A DNA stretch of 64,000 nt from Piezodorus guildinii (GCA_023052935.1 CM041297.1:89321521-89385520); one strand, 5' to 3'; counted from the first letter of the stretch, positions 34,236 to 46,125 are shown. A program made the numbers and translations. The notes: generated by a model not told the origin, from the letters alone.

Positions 34236-34430
34236 GGGGAGTCCTGTCAATATATTTTTTTATCAATTACATTGCAATTGTTTTGCCACCTCTCTCACCA
34301 GCCATTTTGTGAGTTGACACTGGTCACGCCTGAAGATTTGAAGTAAAGATGTAAGTAAGGAAGTAAAGTCATTAGATAATACATAAACGCTATTCACCAA
34401 TATAACATTTATTATAGCTATTATGATATA
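34236..34430. other. Spacer
   Basis: Nothing recognised. Confidence 0.35.
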
Positions 34431-34997
34431 TTAATCCAGGAAGAAATAAAGTCCCGGTTAAAGGTGGGAAATGCGTGTTATTATTCAGTTGCTAAGTTTC
34501 TTAGTTCGCGGCTTCTATCTAAAAACTTAAAGGTTAGAATTTATAAAACTATTATTCTTCCAACGGTTCTTTACGGATGTGAAACGTAGCCGCTTACTTT
34601 AAAGGATGAACAACGGCTTAAGGTTTTCGAAAATAAGGTATTACGTAAAATATTTGGTCCGAAGAAAGATGTGGCCACTGGGGAGTTTAGAAGGTTGCAC
34701 AACGCGGAATTGCGGAACTTGTATCCTGTGAATATAATTGAGCTGATTGCATCGCGGAGACTCAAATGGGCGGGTAAAGTTGTTGGGCTCGATGACGCGG
34801 AGAAAGTTGGTATTTGCTGATCCGACTGGTAGGCGTCCGAAAGGTAGGCCGAAGCGTAGATGGGAGGATTGCGTTAAGGCTGATCTCGGGAAGTTGGGCT
34901 TGAATGGTGAACATTGGACGAGTCTGTGTAGGCGGAATTTGGTGGTATCGGCATCGAACCTTCGGGTTCGCTAAGCCTATTATTATTATTATTATTA
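34431..34997 (+). pseudogene. RTE-like LINE 3' fragment
   Basis: Reads EEIKSRLKVGNACYYSVAKF, then LKVRIYKTIILPTVLYGCET, stop, PLTLKDEQRLKVFENKVLRK, FGPKKDVATGEFRRLHNAEL, LIASRRLKWAGKVVGLDD and, after a frameshift, RKLVFADPTGRRPKGRPKRR and WEDCVKADLGKLGLNG. This is the thumb and C-terminus of an RTE-type polymerase. The tail is the trinucleotide (TTA)n at 34978-34998, typical of RTE elements, preceded by GAACCTTCGGGTTCG. Confidence 0.88.
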
Positions 34998-34998
34998 T

Positions 34999-35989
34999 AT
35001 ATTAAATTGGATATAAAAAATATGTTTTCATGGATAACAACATAACACTATTCTACTAAATGCTATACTTATATGAAACGTAACTATAAATATTTTTTTT
35101 AAACTTTTTTTTTAGCTTTTTGATGTCATTAGGATACAAAGTAACAAGTACAATAAAGGATAAAAATAATAATAGAAGGATAAAAAGTACTAGTTAAAAA
35201 GTTAATCTAAAAAGCTATTGATGGAAGTCTCGAGAAAAAAAAAACTTATTAGTAAACAAACATTGTGTAATATAATGTTTTGCATCATAAAATAACATAA
35301 TACCTAAGTGTTTAACAAGATTTTTTTTTTTTAATTTTAAAATGATTAATAATATTATAACATAATAAAACGTTCTATATTTATGCACTCTGGTCTGCTT
35401 CGCGTGATTTTAATCACGTCCAAGAAGAATCTAGATGGCGTTTCATTCCAAGTTATTATTTTTTCCTCACCCTTTCAAAACGGAAAGACAATGTTTTAGT
35501 AGAATGGAAGTGGTAGAAAAAGAAATGGAACGTTGAGGAAAAAAAATGATTCGTTTCTGTTCATAATAACTTACAAGAAGGAGGAAAAAACTTAATGGGA
35601 AAATATTCGGTAGGCATTAATGCAAAAATTCATAATGTTTGACGTCTTATACATTTCATAATTTTACTCTAAAAAAATAACTTTTTTTTTTATTACTTTT
35701 AATTTTAATTATGTAAATAAATAACTATAAGAAACAGCTTCGCTTTAACTTTTTAATAATAAAAACTTTCTTAGCATAAATTAAAAAAAAAAAGAAAATC
35801 AACAAAATTATAAACAACGAAATCAACAAGCTTTTATCATAAACATTTACACGCATATAAATAACATTTTTGTGGATGATATATTATTTCTTCTTAGGCA
35901 GTTTGTACACCATTAAATATTAATAAATGTAGCCAACATTAATATTAGATTTTTGTGAAAACAAAATGTGTCAAGTTTACATATACACG
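34999..35989. other. AT-rich spacer
   Basis: No gene. A GAAAATAG-like purine-rich region at 35500-35600 is unremarkable. Confidence 0.45.
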
Positions 35990-37260
35990 TCGGGTTGTTA
36001 CACATGAAATGTCCGTTTTTATAGTTTCTGAAATACATAAAGGATTTTGCAGGTGTCTGTTGTTTTCTTCCGAATGTTTACATATTTAAAGTAAACAGTT
36101 ACTAATCCTCTACCTTTGTACTATAAACATTAGCTTCCCAATCAATTACCCACTTTTTAGTATACCTCCAAATTTTCGAGTAATATGTTTGCACGAATTT
36201 AAACTCGGCCATTCAGCAGCTGAGGCCCCTAGAAATATTTGCAAGGCGTATGGGGAAGGGAGTGTTGATGAACGGACCATTCGCCGTTGGTTTGCTAAGT
36301 TTTCAGCTGGGGATACCGACTTGGAAAACTTGCCCCGAAGAAGACCTCCGTCTTTTACACATAATAGACAACAATGTCCTCAAACATACAGTAGAAGGAA
36401 ATCCCTACCAAACAGTTAAAGGACTCTCACCACAACTAAATGCAAGTGCACCTACTGTTTCCAGACATTTAAAGTGTATTGGGAAAGTAAAAAAGATCGA
36501 TAACTGGGTACCTCATGATCTCACTGAGCGGCAGCAATTGAAACGCCTTGAGACCTGCGTTTTTTTGCTTGCGAGGCAAAACACCGAGCCTTTCCTTGAA
36601 AGAATAATTACCAGCGATGAAAAATGGATCGCATATGACAATCAGCGTGGTGGGCAGTGCATCGACGAAACCCCGAGGGCAAATGCCAAAACCGAATTTG
36701 GCAACATCCCCAAAAATTGATGGCTACAGTATGGTGGTCCATGGCTGGGATAATTCATTATTCCTTTTTACCTAGAAGTGAAACCATTCCCTCTACGTTA
36801 AATTATTATTATTAAATTATTTATAAATTATTAATTATTAAAAAAACAACTTGGATTGGTCAATCGGAAGGGTCCTATACTCTTACACGACAACGCTAGA
36901 CCATATGTTTCAAAACATACCGTGCAAAAATTGAAAGAACTGGGCTACGTAGTTCTTCCGCACCCACCATATTCTCCCGACTTGTCTCCAACAGATTACC
37001 ACCTGTTCAGGAATTTAGACAACTTCGTCAAAGGAAAACTTTTTGAAAATGATGATCAAGTGAAAAGTGAGTTTTCAGATTTTGTTTCACTTCAAAGCTC
37101 AGAGTTGTTCAGTTCGGGGATAAAAAAGTTGGTGTCACGTTGGGAAAAATGTGTAGGAAAAGAACGTAAATACTTCGAATAAAATTATCTTGTTTTCATA
37201 TCGTATTTTTAATAAAAATCCTTTACCTTGAAAACGGACATTTCATGTGACACAACCCAA
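35990..37260 (+). mobile_element. mariner element, second type, near full length
   Basis: 1271 bp. The right end in reverse reads TTGGGTTGTGTCACATGAAA and the left end TCGGGTTGTTACACATGAAA, both continuing TGTCCGTTTT, so the inverted repeats are about 30 bp with two mismatches. TA follows the right end; the left TA is mutated (CG). Its ends and protein differ from the mariner at 33.3 kb, so it is a separate lineage. Confidence 0.93.
36189..37182 (+). pseudogene. mariner transposase, frameshifted
   Basis: The N-terminus starts within LHEFKLGHSAAEAPRNICKA, VDERTIRRWFAKFSAGDTDL. A frameshift near 36330 leads to DNNVLKHTVEGNPYQTVKGL, GKVKKIDNWVPHDLTERQQL, IITSDEKWIAYDNQ (first catalytic Asp), stop, then a 50-bp AT-only stretch near 36800-36845 replacing coding sequence. 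The final frame gives VNRKGPILLHDNARPYVSKH (second Asp) and PPYSPDLSPTDYHLF (third Asp, DD34D spacing). All three catalytic Asp codons survive, but not in one frame. Confidence 0.93.
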
Positions 37261-37371
37261 TATAAAACTAGGATTCACAATATTTACAGCTATCGATGAA
37301 ATACATACATAATAGCTACCAGAACTTAATTCAATTCAATTTAATTCACCGTCCTAGCCCGAATCTCTAAG

Positions 37372-37601
37372 TTTTAAAACTATCCTCTTAACCTTGGTTC
37401 AGTGCTTATGAATCTTTGAGAAACGAATGAACTTTTTTTTAAATGAAAGGTGACAACTTTACTCACCCAGTGTAACCCCCACAATGTTATCACCTCAATT
37501 ATACTTATACCTGAGGATTTATCATTAAATTATCATATAAAATAAATATAACAAAATACTAAAAAGTGCGAAACAAAATATTACAAGAAAAAGTAAACCG
37601 A
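37372..37601 (+). repeat. Duplicated segment, member 1 (inverted partner at 41213-41436)
   Basis: About 230 bp, nearly identical to the reverse complement of 41213-41436: AACTATCCTCTTAACCTTGG, CAGTGTAACCCCCACAATG and GAAAAAGTAAACCGAAGA are all found inverted there. It is not a recognised transposon. The spacing is about 3.6 kb. Confidence 0.93.
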
Positions 37602-38360
37602 AGAAGTGATTAAGGAAAAATAAGTTAAATGAAATATCTATTAATATTCAGTTTTAATGATAATTTAGATATTTTAAAATATTTTATCCTGAAGTCAATT
37701 TGTGAGGGTTTGTGTGTGTGTATTTATTTATTTACATAAGTGACCTTTAAGATTGTTTATATATATATATATTATATATATATATATATATATAAGTAAT
37801 AAATAAGTGTAACTCCGGCCATATTTCAGAAAAGTTTGAATTTTCAAAGGAATAAACGTGAGGAATTGTGTTATTAGATAGTTCATAGGGAATGGGTCAC
37901 AAAAAAGATAAAAAATACACCCTTCGTGTTAGCTTTTTTAATATTTTAAATATTCAGGCAGGTGTGAAAAGAATTTTTGAAACGATATAAGGGATCGGAA
38001 ATTTGCGTGCTTAACCAAATAAGAATGTAAAAGGTCGCTTATTTCGAATTCCTTAGTTTAATAAATTTACATATAAAAAACACAAATGTATTACCCCAGG
38101 AGCATTTAAGAGTAAAATGTGATGTTCATAAGGTCCTCTATTCATATCTTATTGTAAGCGACATTCATATACAAACAATATGAAGTATAACTTAATTCTA
38201 TCTAATTATATATCATTGAAAATGTATTAAGAAAATTATTTTCGACGGTTCGTTTCCACCCCCCCCCCATCTAGTCTTTAGCTATAATTACATAAATCAA
38301 TTCGTCATATGTTATAATTTTTACTTTTTGAATGAATGTGTTAATCAAGTTATCAAATGA
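37602..38360. other. AT-rich spacer with short (TA)n at 37759-37794
   Basis: Contains an interrupted TA microsatellite and a C-run at 38261-38269. No gene seen. Confidence 0.5.
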
Positions 38361-38376
38361 AATTTAATAAAATGTA

Positions 38377-38571
38377 CTTTATTCCTACCTCGCCTTCGAA
38401 GGCTGTACGGGGTTTTTGGACAAGGGGGTGAGGGCGGGGGAATAAATGATGAAATAAAAGCCCCCCAAGAACCGAGGCACGAACTCGGAATTATTTGGTT
38501 TCAAATTATTTCGTCCTCTGTGTTGCTAGGCAACGCGCGCTAGCCCGCTCAGCTACCCCGCCCCCAAAATA
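38377..38571 (-). mobile_element. tRNA-derived SINE, family 3
   Basis: On the minus strand the A box is GTAGCTGAGCGGGCTAGCGC (38538-38557) and the B box GAGTTCGTGCCTCGG (38473-38487). They are unusually far apart because of an AAATAATTTGAAACC insertion-like segment. A 16-bp duplication AATTTAATAAAATGTA flanks it at 38361-38376 and 38572-38587. The GC-rich body (GCCTTCGAAGGC palindrome near 38394) differs from families 1, 2 and 4. Confidence 0.88.
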
Positions 38572-38587
38572 AATTTAATAAAATGTA

Positions 38588-38927
38588 TTGAGATATACAT
38601 ATTAATGAAATAAAATATATGGACAAAATAATTGTTATAGCTACAGATAAGATGTACTGATGGAGTAGACAATTCAGAATAATTGTTATAATAGTTCGAC
38701 GGTAAATTATGACTAGGAAGAGTAAAGTTTTATTTCACTTTTGGTATAAACAGTATTAAAGTTTCTTTCGAGATATAGTGAAAGAATAGTTATATTAATT
38801 TATTCTAAATGGGATGGATACTTGTCTATTAGGAGTATTGTGAAAATATAGTGCACGCATCACACAATTTAATAGTAGTAAGCTACTTAGTTTCAATAGA
38901 AATATCTTTCTTCATAAATTAATCTTT
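38588..38927. other. Spacer
   Basis: Nothing recognised. Confidence 0.35.
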
Positions 38928-39320
38928 TCTTTTTTTTTAAATATATGTTTATTGATTTTGACTACTGTATAGACAATATATATAACAAGTAAAAGGGCTA
39001 AAATTAAAAATATGGCATGAAATAGTCTTGTGAAGAGGCTACCCAGTGGTAGCACTTCAATAATTCTTTCAGGTAACACTGTAATGTTTATTTTATTAAC
39101 AGGTCTTAAGACCACCATATTTTCAGGCGCCTCGGAGGATTATCAGGAAGATATGGAGATGAGAGATTACGAGTTAGCGGGTTTGTGTGAGCTGCTGGTA
39201 GTTTGGAATGAAAGAAGGTATATGATTTTGGGCTAAGTCTGCAACTATTGGGATATTGAGGTCTATATGGATAATTTTATTAGAAACAAAATAAGGAGTA
39301 TTCATCTATTAATCTAAGAG
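38928..39320 (-). pseudogene. Jockey-like LINE 3' fragment (J2)
   Basis: Begins at the poly-A (T-run 38928-38938) and carries the family 3' UTR, then the C-terminal block (GGCGCCTCGGAGGATTATCA, encoding DNPPRRL) and decayed sequence to about 39320. No open frame remains. Confidence 0.82.
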
Positions 39321-39354
39321 TGGAAAAAAAGTTAGATCAAACCTGGCAAATGGC

Positions 39355-39546
39355 TCAGAGATTTTTTAAATGGAGGAAAAGCTCCTTAGTTATACAGGCC
39401 TTCGAAGGGAACGTAAATCCGAGCCTGTTCAATGTCAGTTAATCGTTTTAGATCCCTATCCTAATTAACCCAGAATAGATAAAATTTAATTCCACTGCAA
39501 CATCGTTCGATTAGTCACAGTAGTATAAACTGACGTTGAATGAATG
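39355..39546 (+). mobile_element. SINE family 2 fragment
   Basis: Lacks the tRNA head. The body blocks GATTTTTTAAATGGAGG, CCTTCGAAGGGAACG, GATCCCTATCCTAATTAACC and CATCGTTCGATTAGTCACAG match the family. It ends at GACGTTGAATGAATGA. Confidence 0.8.
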
Positions 39547-39766
39547 ACAAAACAAGAAAGATCGAGAAAAAAAATTAATTGTAAATTTTTAAGGTTAATG
39601 CAGAGAAATCTAGATTAGAATAAATCATTCATGCAAAGAATCGATATTAGAATGTATTTATTCTAATCGACTTTTTTTTTTTTCATTCAAAATTAGAAAA
39701 ACAGAAAGATCCTTCTATAGAATTTTCTGAAGTAGATCCTCGAAGCTCCCCTATAACGTTCACTCT

Positions 39767-40126
39767 TTGTTGTTCACTGGAGTAGACGAAGGGTCAATGG
39801 GCTCCTGCTTGATTGAAATTCTTCACTCCGGAAATTTCTCCCTACTAAATAGTTGCTTGCACTTCTTTTGGGAACCACAATACCGTATCGTAGTAGTCAA
39901 TTATTCCACCGTTAAAACCTTTCCAGAATCATATCATAAGAACGTTTTCTTAAAAGTACCTAATATATGTAGAAATGTCCATTCACGCTTCCTAAGAAAC
40001 CCAATAACGCCATACCTGCAAGTTTATATGATTTGGGGTGTTGGATCACGTATCCCTCTATCACGGTTGTGTGTAGCTCTCTGCAAAATCACCAATCAAT
40101 TGTCCCACCGAATAAATATTGAGTAA
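39767..40126 (+). other. Unidentified 119-codon open frame
   Basis: The longest open stretch in this part (residues such as LFTGVDEGSMGSCLIEIL and LSRLCVALCKITNQLSH). No domain is recognised, codon use is not clearly coding and no splice sites stand out. It may be a chance frame or a relic of an old transposon. Confidence 0.25.
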
Positions 40127-40442
40127 GTCATACTCTTAATAAGCGTAGATATAGAATAAAAAAGGGGAAAAAAAAAACAATATATTAATTCCGTTTGAAC
40201 GATTCCTTTTTCAGACCAATTACTAAACCAATTAGTTAAAAAAAGAAGTACCGTTTGAAAGAGATTTTTAATAAAATATGAAAAGAGTGCTAAGTTAATT
40301 TATTTTACTTCATTTATTTATTTTTATTCTACCGCTAAATTCATTTTATTTTTCAATATATTTGTAGATTTCATTTCTTTTTTTTTTTGTGGGTGAAAGG
40401 CAAGAATGGAATCTAAGAGCACCAATTCTTATAGTTCTATAT

Positions 40443-40611
40443 TTGGTAAATTGTACTGTATTGGTAAAAAGCTACAAATTATTACGCAATGGTTTATCAT
40501 TTACAAATAACTGTATTTGGATATAACTTTATATAGTTGCTTGCAGGTAATTAAATAAAATAAAAAGAAATATATAATTCAAAGGAAAAGAGTATATCAC
40601 CACTGCTAATT
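40443..40611 (+). repeat. Direct duplication, member 1 (partner 41437-41588)
   Basis: Shared blocks: TTGTACTGTATTG, AAAGCTACAAATTATTACGC, GTATTTGGATATAACTTTAT and GGAAAAGAGTATATCA. Identity is about 95% with one small indel. The two members flank a Jockey fragment and the 41.2-kb inverted segment. Confidence 0.92.
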
Positions 40612-41213
40612 TCTTTTTTTTTTTTAACATATTTATTGATATTTACAACTGTATTAAATAAAAATACATCTAGTAAATGTGATGGTAATATACAAAACTG
40701 TCATGAAAAACATGTAGAGACACTACCCAGTGGCAGCACTCTAAAAATATTTTTAAACTAGAAGGTCCCGGGGCAATTTCCTTTTCAGGCGCCTCGGAGG
40801 ATTATCCGGAATTGAAGAGGAAGAAAGGATTGAAACTAGTGGGTTAGGGTGAGAATGGAGTTTGTCATGAAAGGATTGATACCTGGTCCGGGCCAAATCA
40901 GTAACATAGGGAACATTAAGGTCTTTATGAATAAGTTTATTCGTGACAAAGTAAGGAGCGTTGAGGATTTTACGAAGGATTTTGGATTGTAAGGATTGGA
41001 TGCGGGAAGAATTTGATGGTTTAGTAGAGCCCCAAAGCTCTACTCCGTAAGTCCAGATTGGTCTTATAATAGTCATGTAGATGAGCCTTTTGTAGTTAAG
41101 AGGAAGGTTTGATCGTTTGTCTAGTAAGTGTTGAAGTAGCCTAAAGCGGCGAGCAGTTTCTTGTCGTTTTAGTCGTGTATGAGGATTCCAAGTTAGGCGT
41201 TTGGACTCTTCGG
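40612..41213 (-). pseudogene. Jockey-like LINE (J2), 5'-truncated
   Basis: Runs on the minus strand from RRFRLLQHLLDKRSNLPLN through an open frame at 40753-41076 (IIRPIWTYGVELWGSTKPSN, IQSLQSKILRKILNAPYFVT, DLNVPYVTDLARTRYQSF, RLKRKLPRDLLV). It ends in a 3' UTR with a poly-A tail at 40612-40625. The 5' break is at about 41213, where the inverted segment begins. It is very similar to the 27.8-kb copy. Confidence 0.88.
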
Positions 41214-41436
41214 TTTACTTTTTCTTGTAATATTTTGTTTCGCACTTTTTAGTATTTTGTTATATTTATTTTATATGATAATTCACTGATAAATCCTCAG
41301 GTATAAGTATAATTGAGGTGATAACATTGTGGGGGTTACACTGGGTGAGTAAAGTTGTCACCTTTCATTTAAAAAAAAGTTCATTCGTTTCTCAAAGATT
41401 CATAAGCACTGAACCAAGGTTAAGAGGATAGTTTTA
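41213..41436 (-). repeat. Duplicated segment, member 2 (inverted partner 37372-37601)
   Basis: See member 1. It joins the truncated 5' end of the Jockey copy directly at TTCGGTTTACTTTTTCTTG, and is followed at once by the second member of the direct duplication. Confidence 0.93.
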
Positions 41437-41588
41437 AATTGTACTGTATTGCTAAAAAGCTACAAATTATTACGCAATGGTTTATTATTTACAAATAACT
41501 GTATTTGGATATAACTTTATATAGTTGTTTGCAGGTAATTAAATAAAAATTTAATTCAAAGGAAAAGAGTATATCATCACTGCTAATT
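41437..41588 (+). repeat. Direct duplication, member 2
   Basis: Partner of 40443-40611. Confidence 0.92.
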
Positions 41589-41674
41589 TCAAAACGCTAA
41601 ATCTCTGATAGAACTAGTTTCAATGATTCTTTTATCATCTTGTAGAAAATTCAATACTCTACATAACTCTAAGA

Positions 41675-42514
41675 GAAAAAATCTGGTGCGAGCAACACAC
41701 GACTTTCACTTACCTCCGTTTTTAGAATCGATTAAATAATTTTCAAATACAGTAAGAGTTAAAATGAGTGAAACCATTAAAAATTTAATTAAATGGAATT
41801 TCTATAGAAACAGGTGTTTTATTAAAAAATCTATTATATTATTATCTAAAATAATCACTTAGTTTTATCGGCTTTTCATGACTCCCTATTAACTTTTAAA
41901 AGCTTGTTTATGAAATAATATTTTTTCTAAAATCTTTACCTTCCAACGGTATATTATACATGTATATTACTGTTATTGTGTTCAAAAACATAATATTGCA
42001 TTAAAAAAATGTTTTTTCAGTTTTCTCCTTTAAAAGATAATAAAGTTATTATTATATAATCAACAAAATTAAAGGTACTTTAGAAGAAGAAAATTTAATA
42101 CATAGGAATTTAAGCCCTGTCAGACTATTTTTATCATAATGAAATCTACATGATATTAAAGATATTAAATTTTACATCGATATAGCGAGTTTAATCTAAA
42201 TCGTCGGAACAGTTTTTAGAAAATCATAAAAAGGTGCAATATGCAAGGTATAAAGTAGCTCTTCTGGTAAGCCGATTTTGATGAAAAAGTTTTTGTAACA
42301 TCTCTGACGAATATTTGTCTTAAATGTGAAATTTCAGTTTCATAGGACTTTTAGTTTCCGCCCGGGAGTTACCACACACACGGACCTTTTTGCGGGACTT
42401 GGTTATTTGGACTCAGAGGACCCTAAAACATGTATTTCTGTTGAAAACTGGAATACGAAAATTTTCAAGATCGCAATACTTTCCCTTACTATATATAGTA
42501 AGTGAAAGTAAAAT
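41675..42514 (-). mobile_element. 0.85-kb interspersed element, copy D
   Basis: Opens TCTGGTGCGAGCAACACACG with ACTTTCACTTACC. It closes with CGGGACTTGGTTATTTGG, GAAAACTGGAATACGAAAAT and a compact stem-loop CCTTACTATATATAGTAAG then TGAAAGT. It is complete, with no insertions. Confidence 0.92.
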
Positions 42515-42563
42515 TTATGGTATCTATTTATTTAACGCGGACAAACGGATTTTTTTTTTATTC

Positions 42564-42607
42564 GGGCTTACGTTATTAGATGCTTAGGCATCTTAAAACG
42601 TAAGCCC
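42564..42607. repeat. Hairpin-forming palindrome between copies D and F
   Basis: GGGCTTACGTT pairs with AACGTAAGCCC and inside it GATGC with GCATC. It lies in the junction between two head-to-head 0.85-kb copies. A related half is seen at 44055-44110 (GCGGACAAACGTTTTTTATA). Confidence 0.85.
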
Positions 42608-42609
42608 AC

Positions 42610-43460
42610 AAATTTGTTTTTTTAACTATTTTCGAATTCCAGTTTTCAACGGAAATACACATTTTAGGGTCCCCTAAGTTCAAATAACCAAGTCCCGCAA
42701 AAAGGTCTGTGTGTGAGTGTGTGTCTGTGTGGTAACTCCCGGCGGACACGGTAAGTCCTATGAAACTGAAATTTCATATTTAAGACAATTATACGCCTCC
42801 AACGTTACAAAACCTTTTTCATCAAAACGAGCTTACCAGACAGAAGAGCCACTTTATACCATGCATTTTGCACCTTTTTTCAATTTTCTCGAAAATGGTT
42901 CCGACGATTTTGATTAAACTCGCTACATCGATGTAAAATTGAATGATCTTTAATATCATGTTGGTTTTATTTTGATTAAAATGGCCTGACATGGCTTAAA
43001 TGCCGATATTTTACATTTTCTTCCCCTTTCGCAGATTTTATAAAAATATATATATTATCTTGTTACCACCGATGAAAAACACATAAATATATAAGTTGAA
43101 CGAATTCGATATCTAACTAAAGGAGAAAACTGAAAAAAATATTTTTTTATTTTGAACATAGCAACAGTAATATACACGTATAATATACCGTTGGAAGGCT
43201 AATGGTTTTAGAATAAATATTATCTAATGCACAAACTTGTTAAAGTTAATAAAGAGTGATGAAAAGCAGTTAGAACTAATTATTTTAGGTAATAATACAA
43301 TTGATTTTTTAATAAAACACATGTTTCTATATAAATTCAATTTAATTAATTCTTTAATAGTTTCACGTATTTTCATCTTCAACTGTATTTGAAAATTGTT
43401 TCATTGATTTTAAAAATGGAGGTATGTGAAAGTCGTGTGTTGCCCGCACCAGATTTTTTT
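42610..43460 (+). mobile_element. 0.85-kb interspersed element, copy F
   Basis: Lacks the terminal stem-loop but has TTCGAATTCCAGTTTTCAAC, a (GT)-rich stretch at 42707-42731, TAACTCCCGGCGGACACGG, all interior blocks and the end GAAAGTCGTGTGTTGCCCGC, ACCAGATTTTTTT. It faces copy D head to head. Confidence 0.92.
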
Positions 43461-45589
43461 AATTGTTATTATTATTACATTTTTTTTTTTGTCGTCTATT
43501 AAAAAAGTTAATAATTGAAAATAATAAACTAAAAGCATTTATACTAGACTGCGTTACAACTTTCTTTTCTTTTCTTTCGATTTTTGTTCAAATACAATTT
43601 CCTGATCCCAGAACACCTTAATTTTTTTTCTTTACCATCAATAATGACCCAGTTATCAGGGAATCATATCTCATATAAGTTGTGGTTTGATCACATAAGA
43701 TTATTTATTTTATTTTTTTCGTTGTTCATCGCGTTGCCCTTATCTCGAAAATCTTTTAGAGTTATGGGCGTATTTATGAGTAAAATTTACAATTTTCGCC
43801 TTTTCTTTTTTTTATAATTATTAGCAGTTTATTTTTTTTTTTGGTTCAAAAACAATCATACATTTTTTATCAATCTTGAAAAATAACTGAGATATTGAAT
43901 TAAATCACTTTTAATCGGCTGTCATTTCAAAAATAACCACTTGACTTCAACGTCTAGGTATTAAGATCATCGTTGGATGCATGCCCTAGCACTTTTGTGG
44001 CGAATTAAAATAAAAAATTGGTTAAGTAGTTTTGTAGAAATGCCGCGGACGGCGGACAAACGTTTTTTATATTCGTTGTTCGGGTTCTACACATCCTGAA
44101 ACGCAAGCCTTCCAATTTTGAAGGGAAGAGGTCATATTTTTATTTCTGTTTGGTCGAAAAGAATATGAACTTATGTAAAGAAAAAGTGTGAATTTGTTCT
44201 GTGTGAATCTACTTCAATATAATAATAATAAAATGTTGCACTAACTACCAGTGGTCTAAAAAAAAAGGTTTTTTTTTTGTTTTTTTTTTCCTAAGCTCCT
44301 ACATTTGACATTTCAAATGAGGGATCCTTTAATCAGTAATTTATTGTGTGATTCTACGTAAGGAGTGTAAGCACATCTGAAAATTACAACAGGTCTGGTG
44401 ATCAGAACAAACAATTTGTTTGATGTTTAACCTATTTAATTTACTGTTAATGACTTTGATAAGATTGAAGTTCTTCATAGTCAAACATTGCAGTACTTGT
44501 TGAAACTAAGTTGTGCTCTTCATTAAAACTTCTATAACAGGTTATCCGTGACTAACATGTTTATTAAAGAATAAATTTATTAAAAAACTTATTTTTTCTC
44601 TTTATATTTCTCCATACGCATAGATGAAATTATGCGAAATTCGCCAACAGATCCAATCAGTGTTTAACTATTTCTACTCCAAAATAACGAGAACAGACGT
44701 AGAATAATTCATTTATTAGTTATTAAAAGTTTTAATCAAGACTCCTACTTACTTTCGTACTTCTGAAATGTTCTCATAACATCACCTAATTTATGAATCA
44801 TTTACTCGAAAACTGATTAATTTCAAAGGAGAATCTGAAAGAGATTTACAGTCGAATAAATGATATATACCATAATTATTAATATGATAATTTTAAGGAT
44901 GGGTTTCCTAAAAGCGGAGCTGAGATGGAATAGTCCTTTGATAATCAGAAACAGCTGACTTCTGTTGATAAGGCCCTTAGGAGGGAAGTGGTGTAATGGT
45001 CAAAGCCGCGGAAACCACCAAAGATTCACAATCTTGTTGGAAGGAGAATTGGTTGGTAAAGCCAAAGGAATCAAATCCTAAAACCAAAATCCATTCAAGG
45101 ATTCCGCTTTAACTTACATTCAGAATAATTAAATCATATATCTGTAGAAAAATCGAATGGGATTGCCGATTTTTTAAAGATAATACCGTCCAAACTGTAG
45201 CTAAGGGAAAGGATTTCTATTTTACTGGGGGCTACAGTGTGGATCTGCATATTTAAAACTAATCCAACAAGTAACTGGATCTAATCCTCGACAATGGTAC
45301 AAACTAAATTCCTTCCCAGTCGAAAACTAATCTACATATGCTAAGCGAGCGACAACAGTTGGAGAGCACTCTCCGACATTTGTCAAACTTGAAGTTGTAA
45401 CGCTGTTACTGTTAACAGTTCACTGAATGTCACTTTTAATGTATAATATTTGTTTGGGATTATCACCTGCAACCGAATGTCAAGATGATAACTCCTTTGA
45501 AAAAGTGGACTGTATGAAATGGTAACAAAAAATTAAATTAAAACTGGACCTGGATAGAAATGATAAAGATATGAAACGAAACAAAGACT
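43461..45589. other. No gene; decayed repeats
   Basis: Contains a TCTCGAAAATCTTTTAGAG-type block (43745) and AGAAATGCCGCGGACGGCGG (44038), which look like parts of another unclassified dispersed repeat. At 44990-45040 a GTGGTGTAATGGTCAAAG motif resembles an A box but no B box follows. Confidence 0.4.
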
Positions 45590-46125
45590 AATAAAAAATA
45601 AAATTAAAGAAGATATAAAAGCAAGACTGTTAGCTGGCAGTAGATGTTTGCATGTACTTCGGAAGTTACTCCAGTTTAGATATCTTTCACATAAAGCCAA
45701 ATTAATAATATACCCGACAATAGTCAGGCCTATGGTGACATATGGAAGCGAAGCGTGGGTTAACCCAAGAACATGAAAAATCATCAAGGTATGGGAGAGA
45801 AAGGTACTTAGGACTTAAAATCAGGAACTAATGGATATGTATGGCGAACCAGCCATAGCGATGATTGCAAGAATACAGTGGCTTGGCCACGTACGAAGAA
45901 TGCCAGACTATCGCCTACTAAAAAGACTCCTATTGAAAGAAGGAAGGCGAATGCAAGGAAGACCACGCCTGAGATGGCTTGAGGAAGTGGAGGCGAATCT
46001 GCGCTGGGTCGGTGTGAGGAGATGGAGGAGACATGCGGCTGACAGAGATGATTGAAAGAGGATAATGTCAGAGCCCAAGGTCCTAAAGGGACTGTTGAGC
46101 CAAAGTATAGATAGATTGATAACTA
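45590..46125 (+). pseudogene. Non-LTR reverse transcriptase C-terminal fragment
   Basis: Reads LAGSRCLHVLRKLLQFRYLS, KAKLIIYPTIVRPMVTYGSE, AWVNPRT, stop, KVWERKVLR, stop, then an open frame at 45831-46055 with IARIQWLGHVRRMPDYRLLK, GRRMQGRPRLRWLEEVEANL and RRWRRHAADRDD. 'WLGHVRRM' and 'GRPRLRW' are typical of the C-terminus of RTE/R4/CR1-like LINE polymerases. It differs from the RTE-like family at 34.4 and 58.7 kb. Confidence 0.75.

Noticed and set aside
44990..45060. Possible tRNA or SINE head (GTGGTGTAATGGTCAAAG)
   Set aside because: No B box follows at the expected distance and no other copy was seen in the window.
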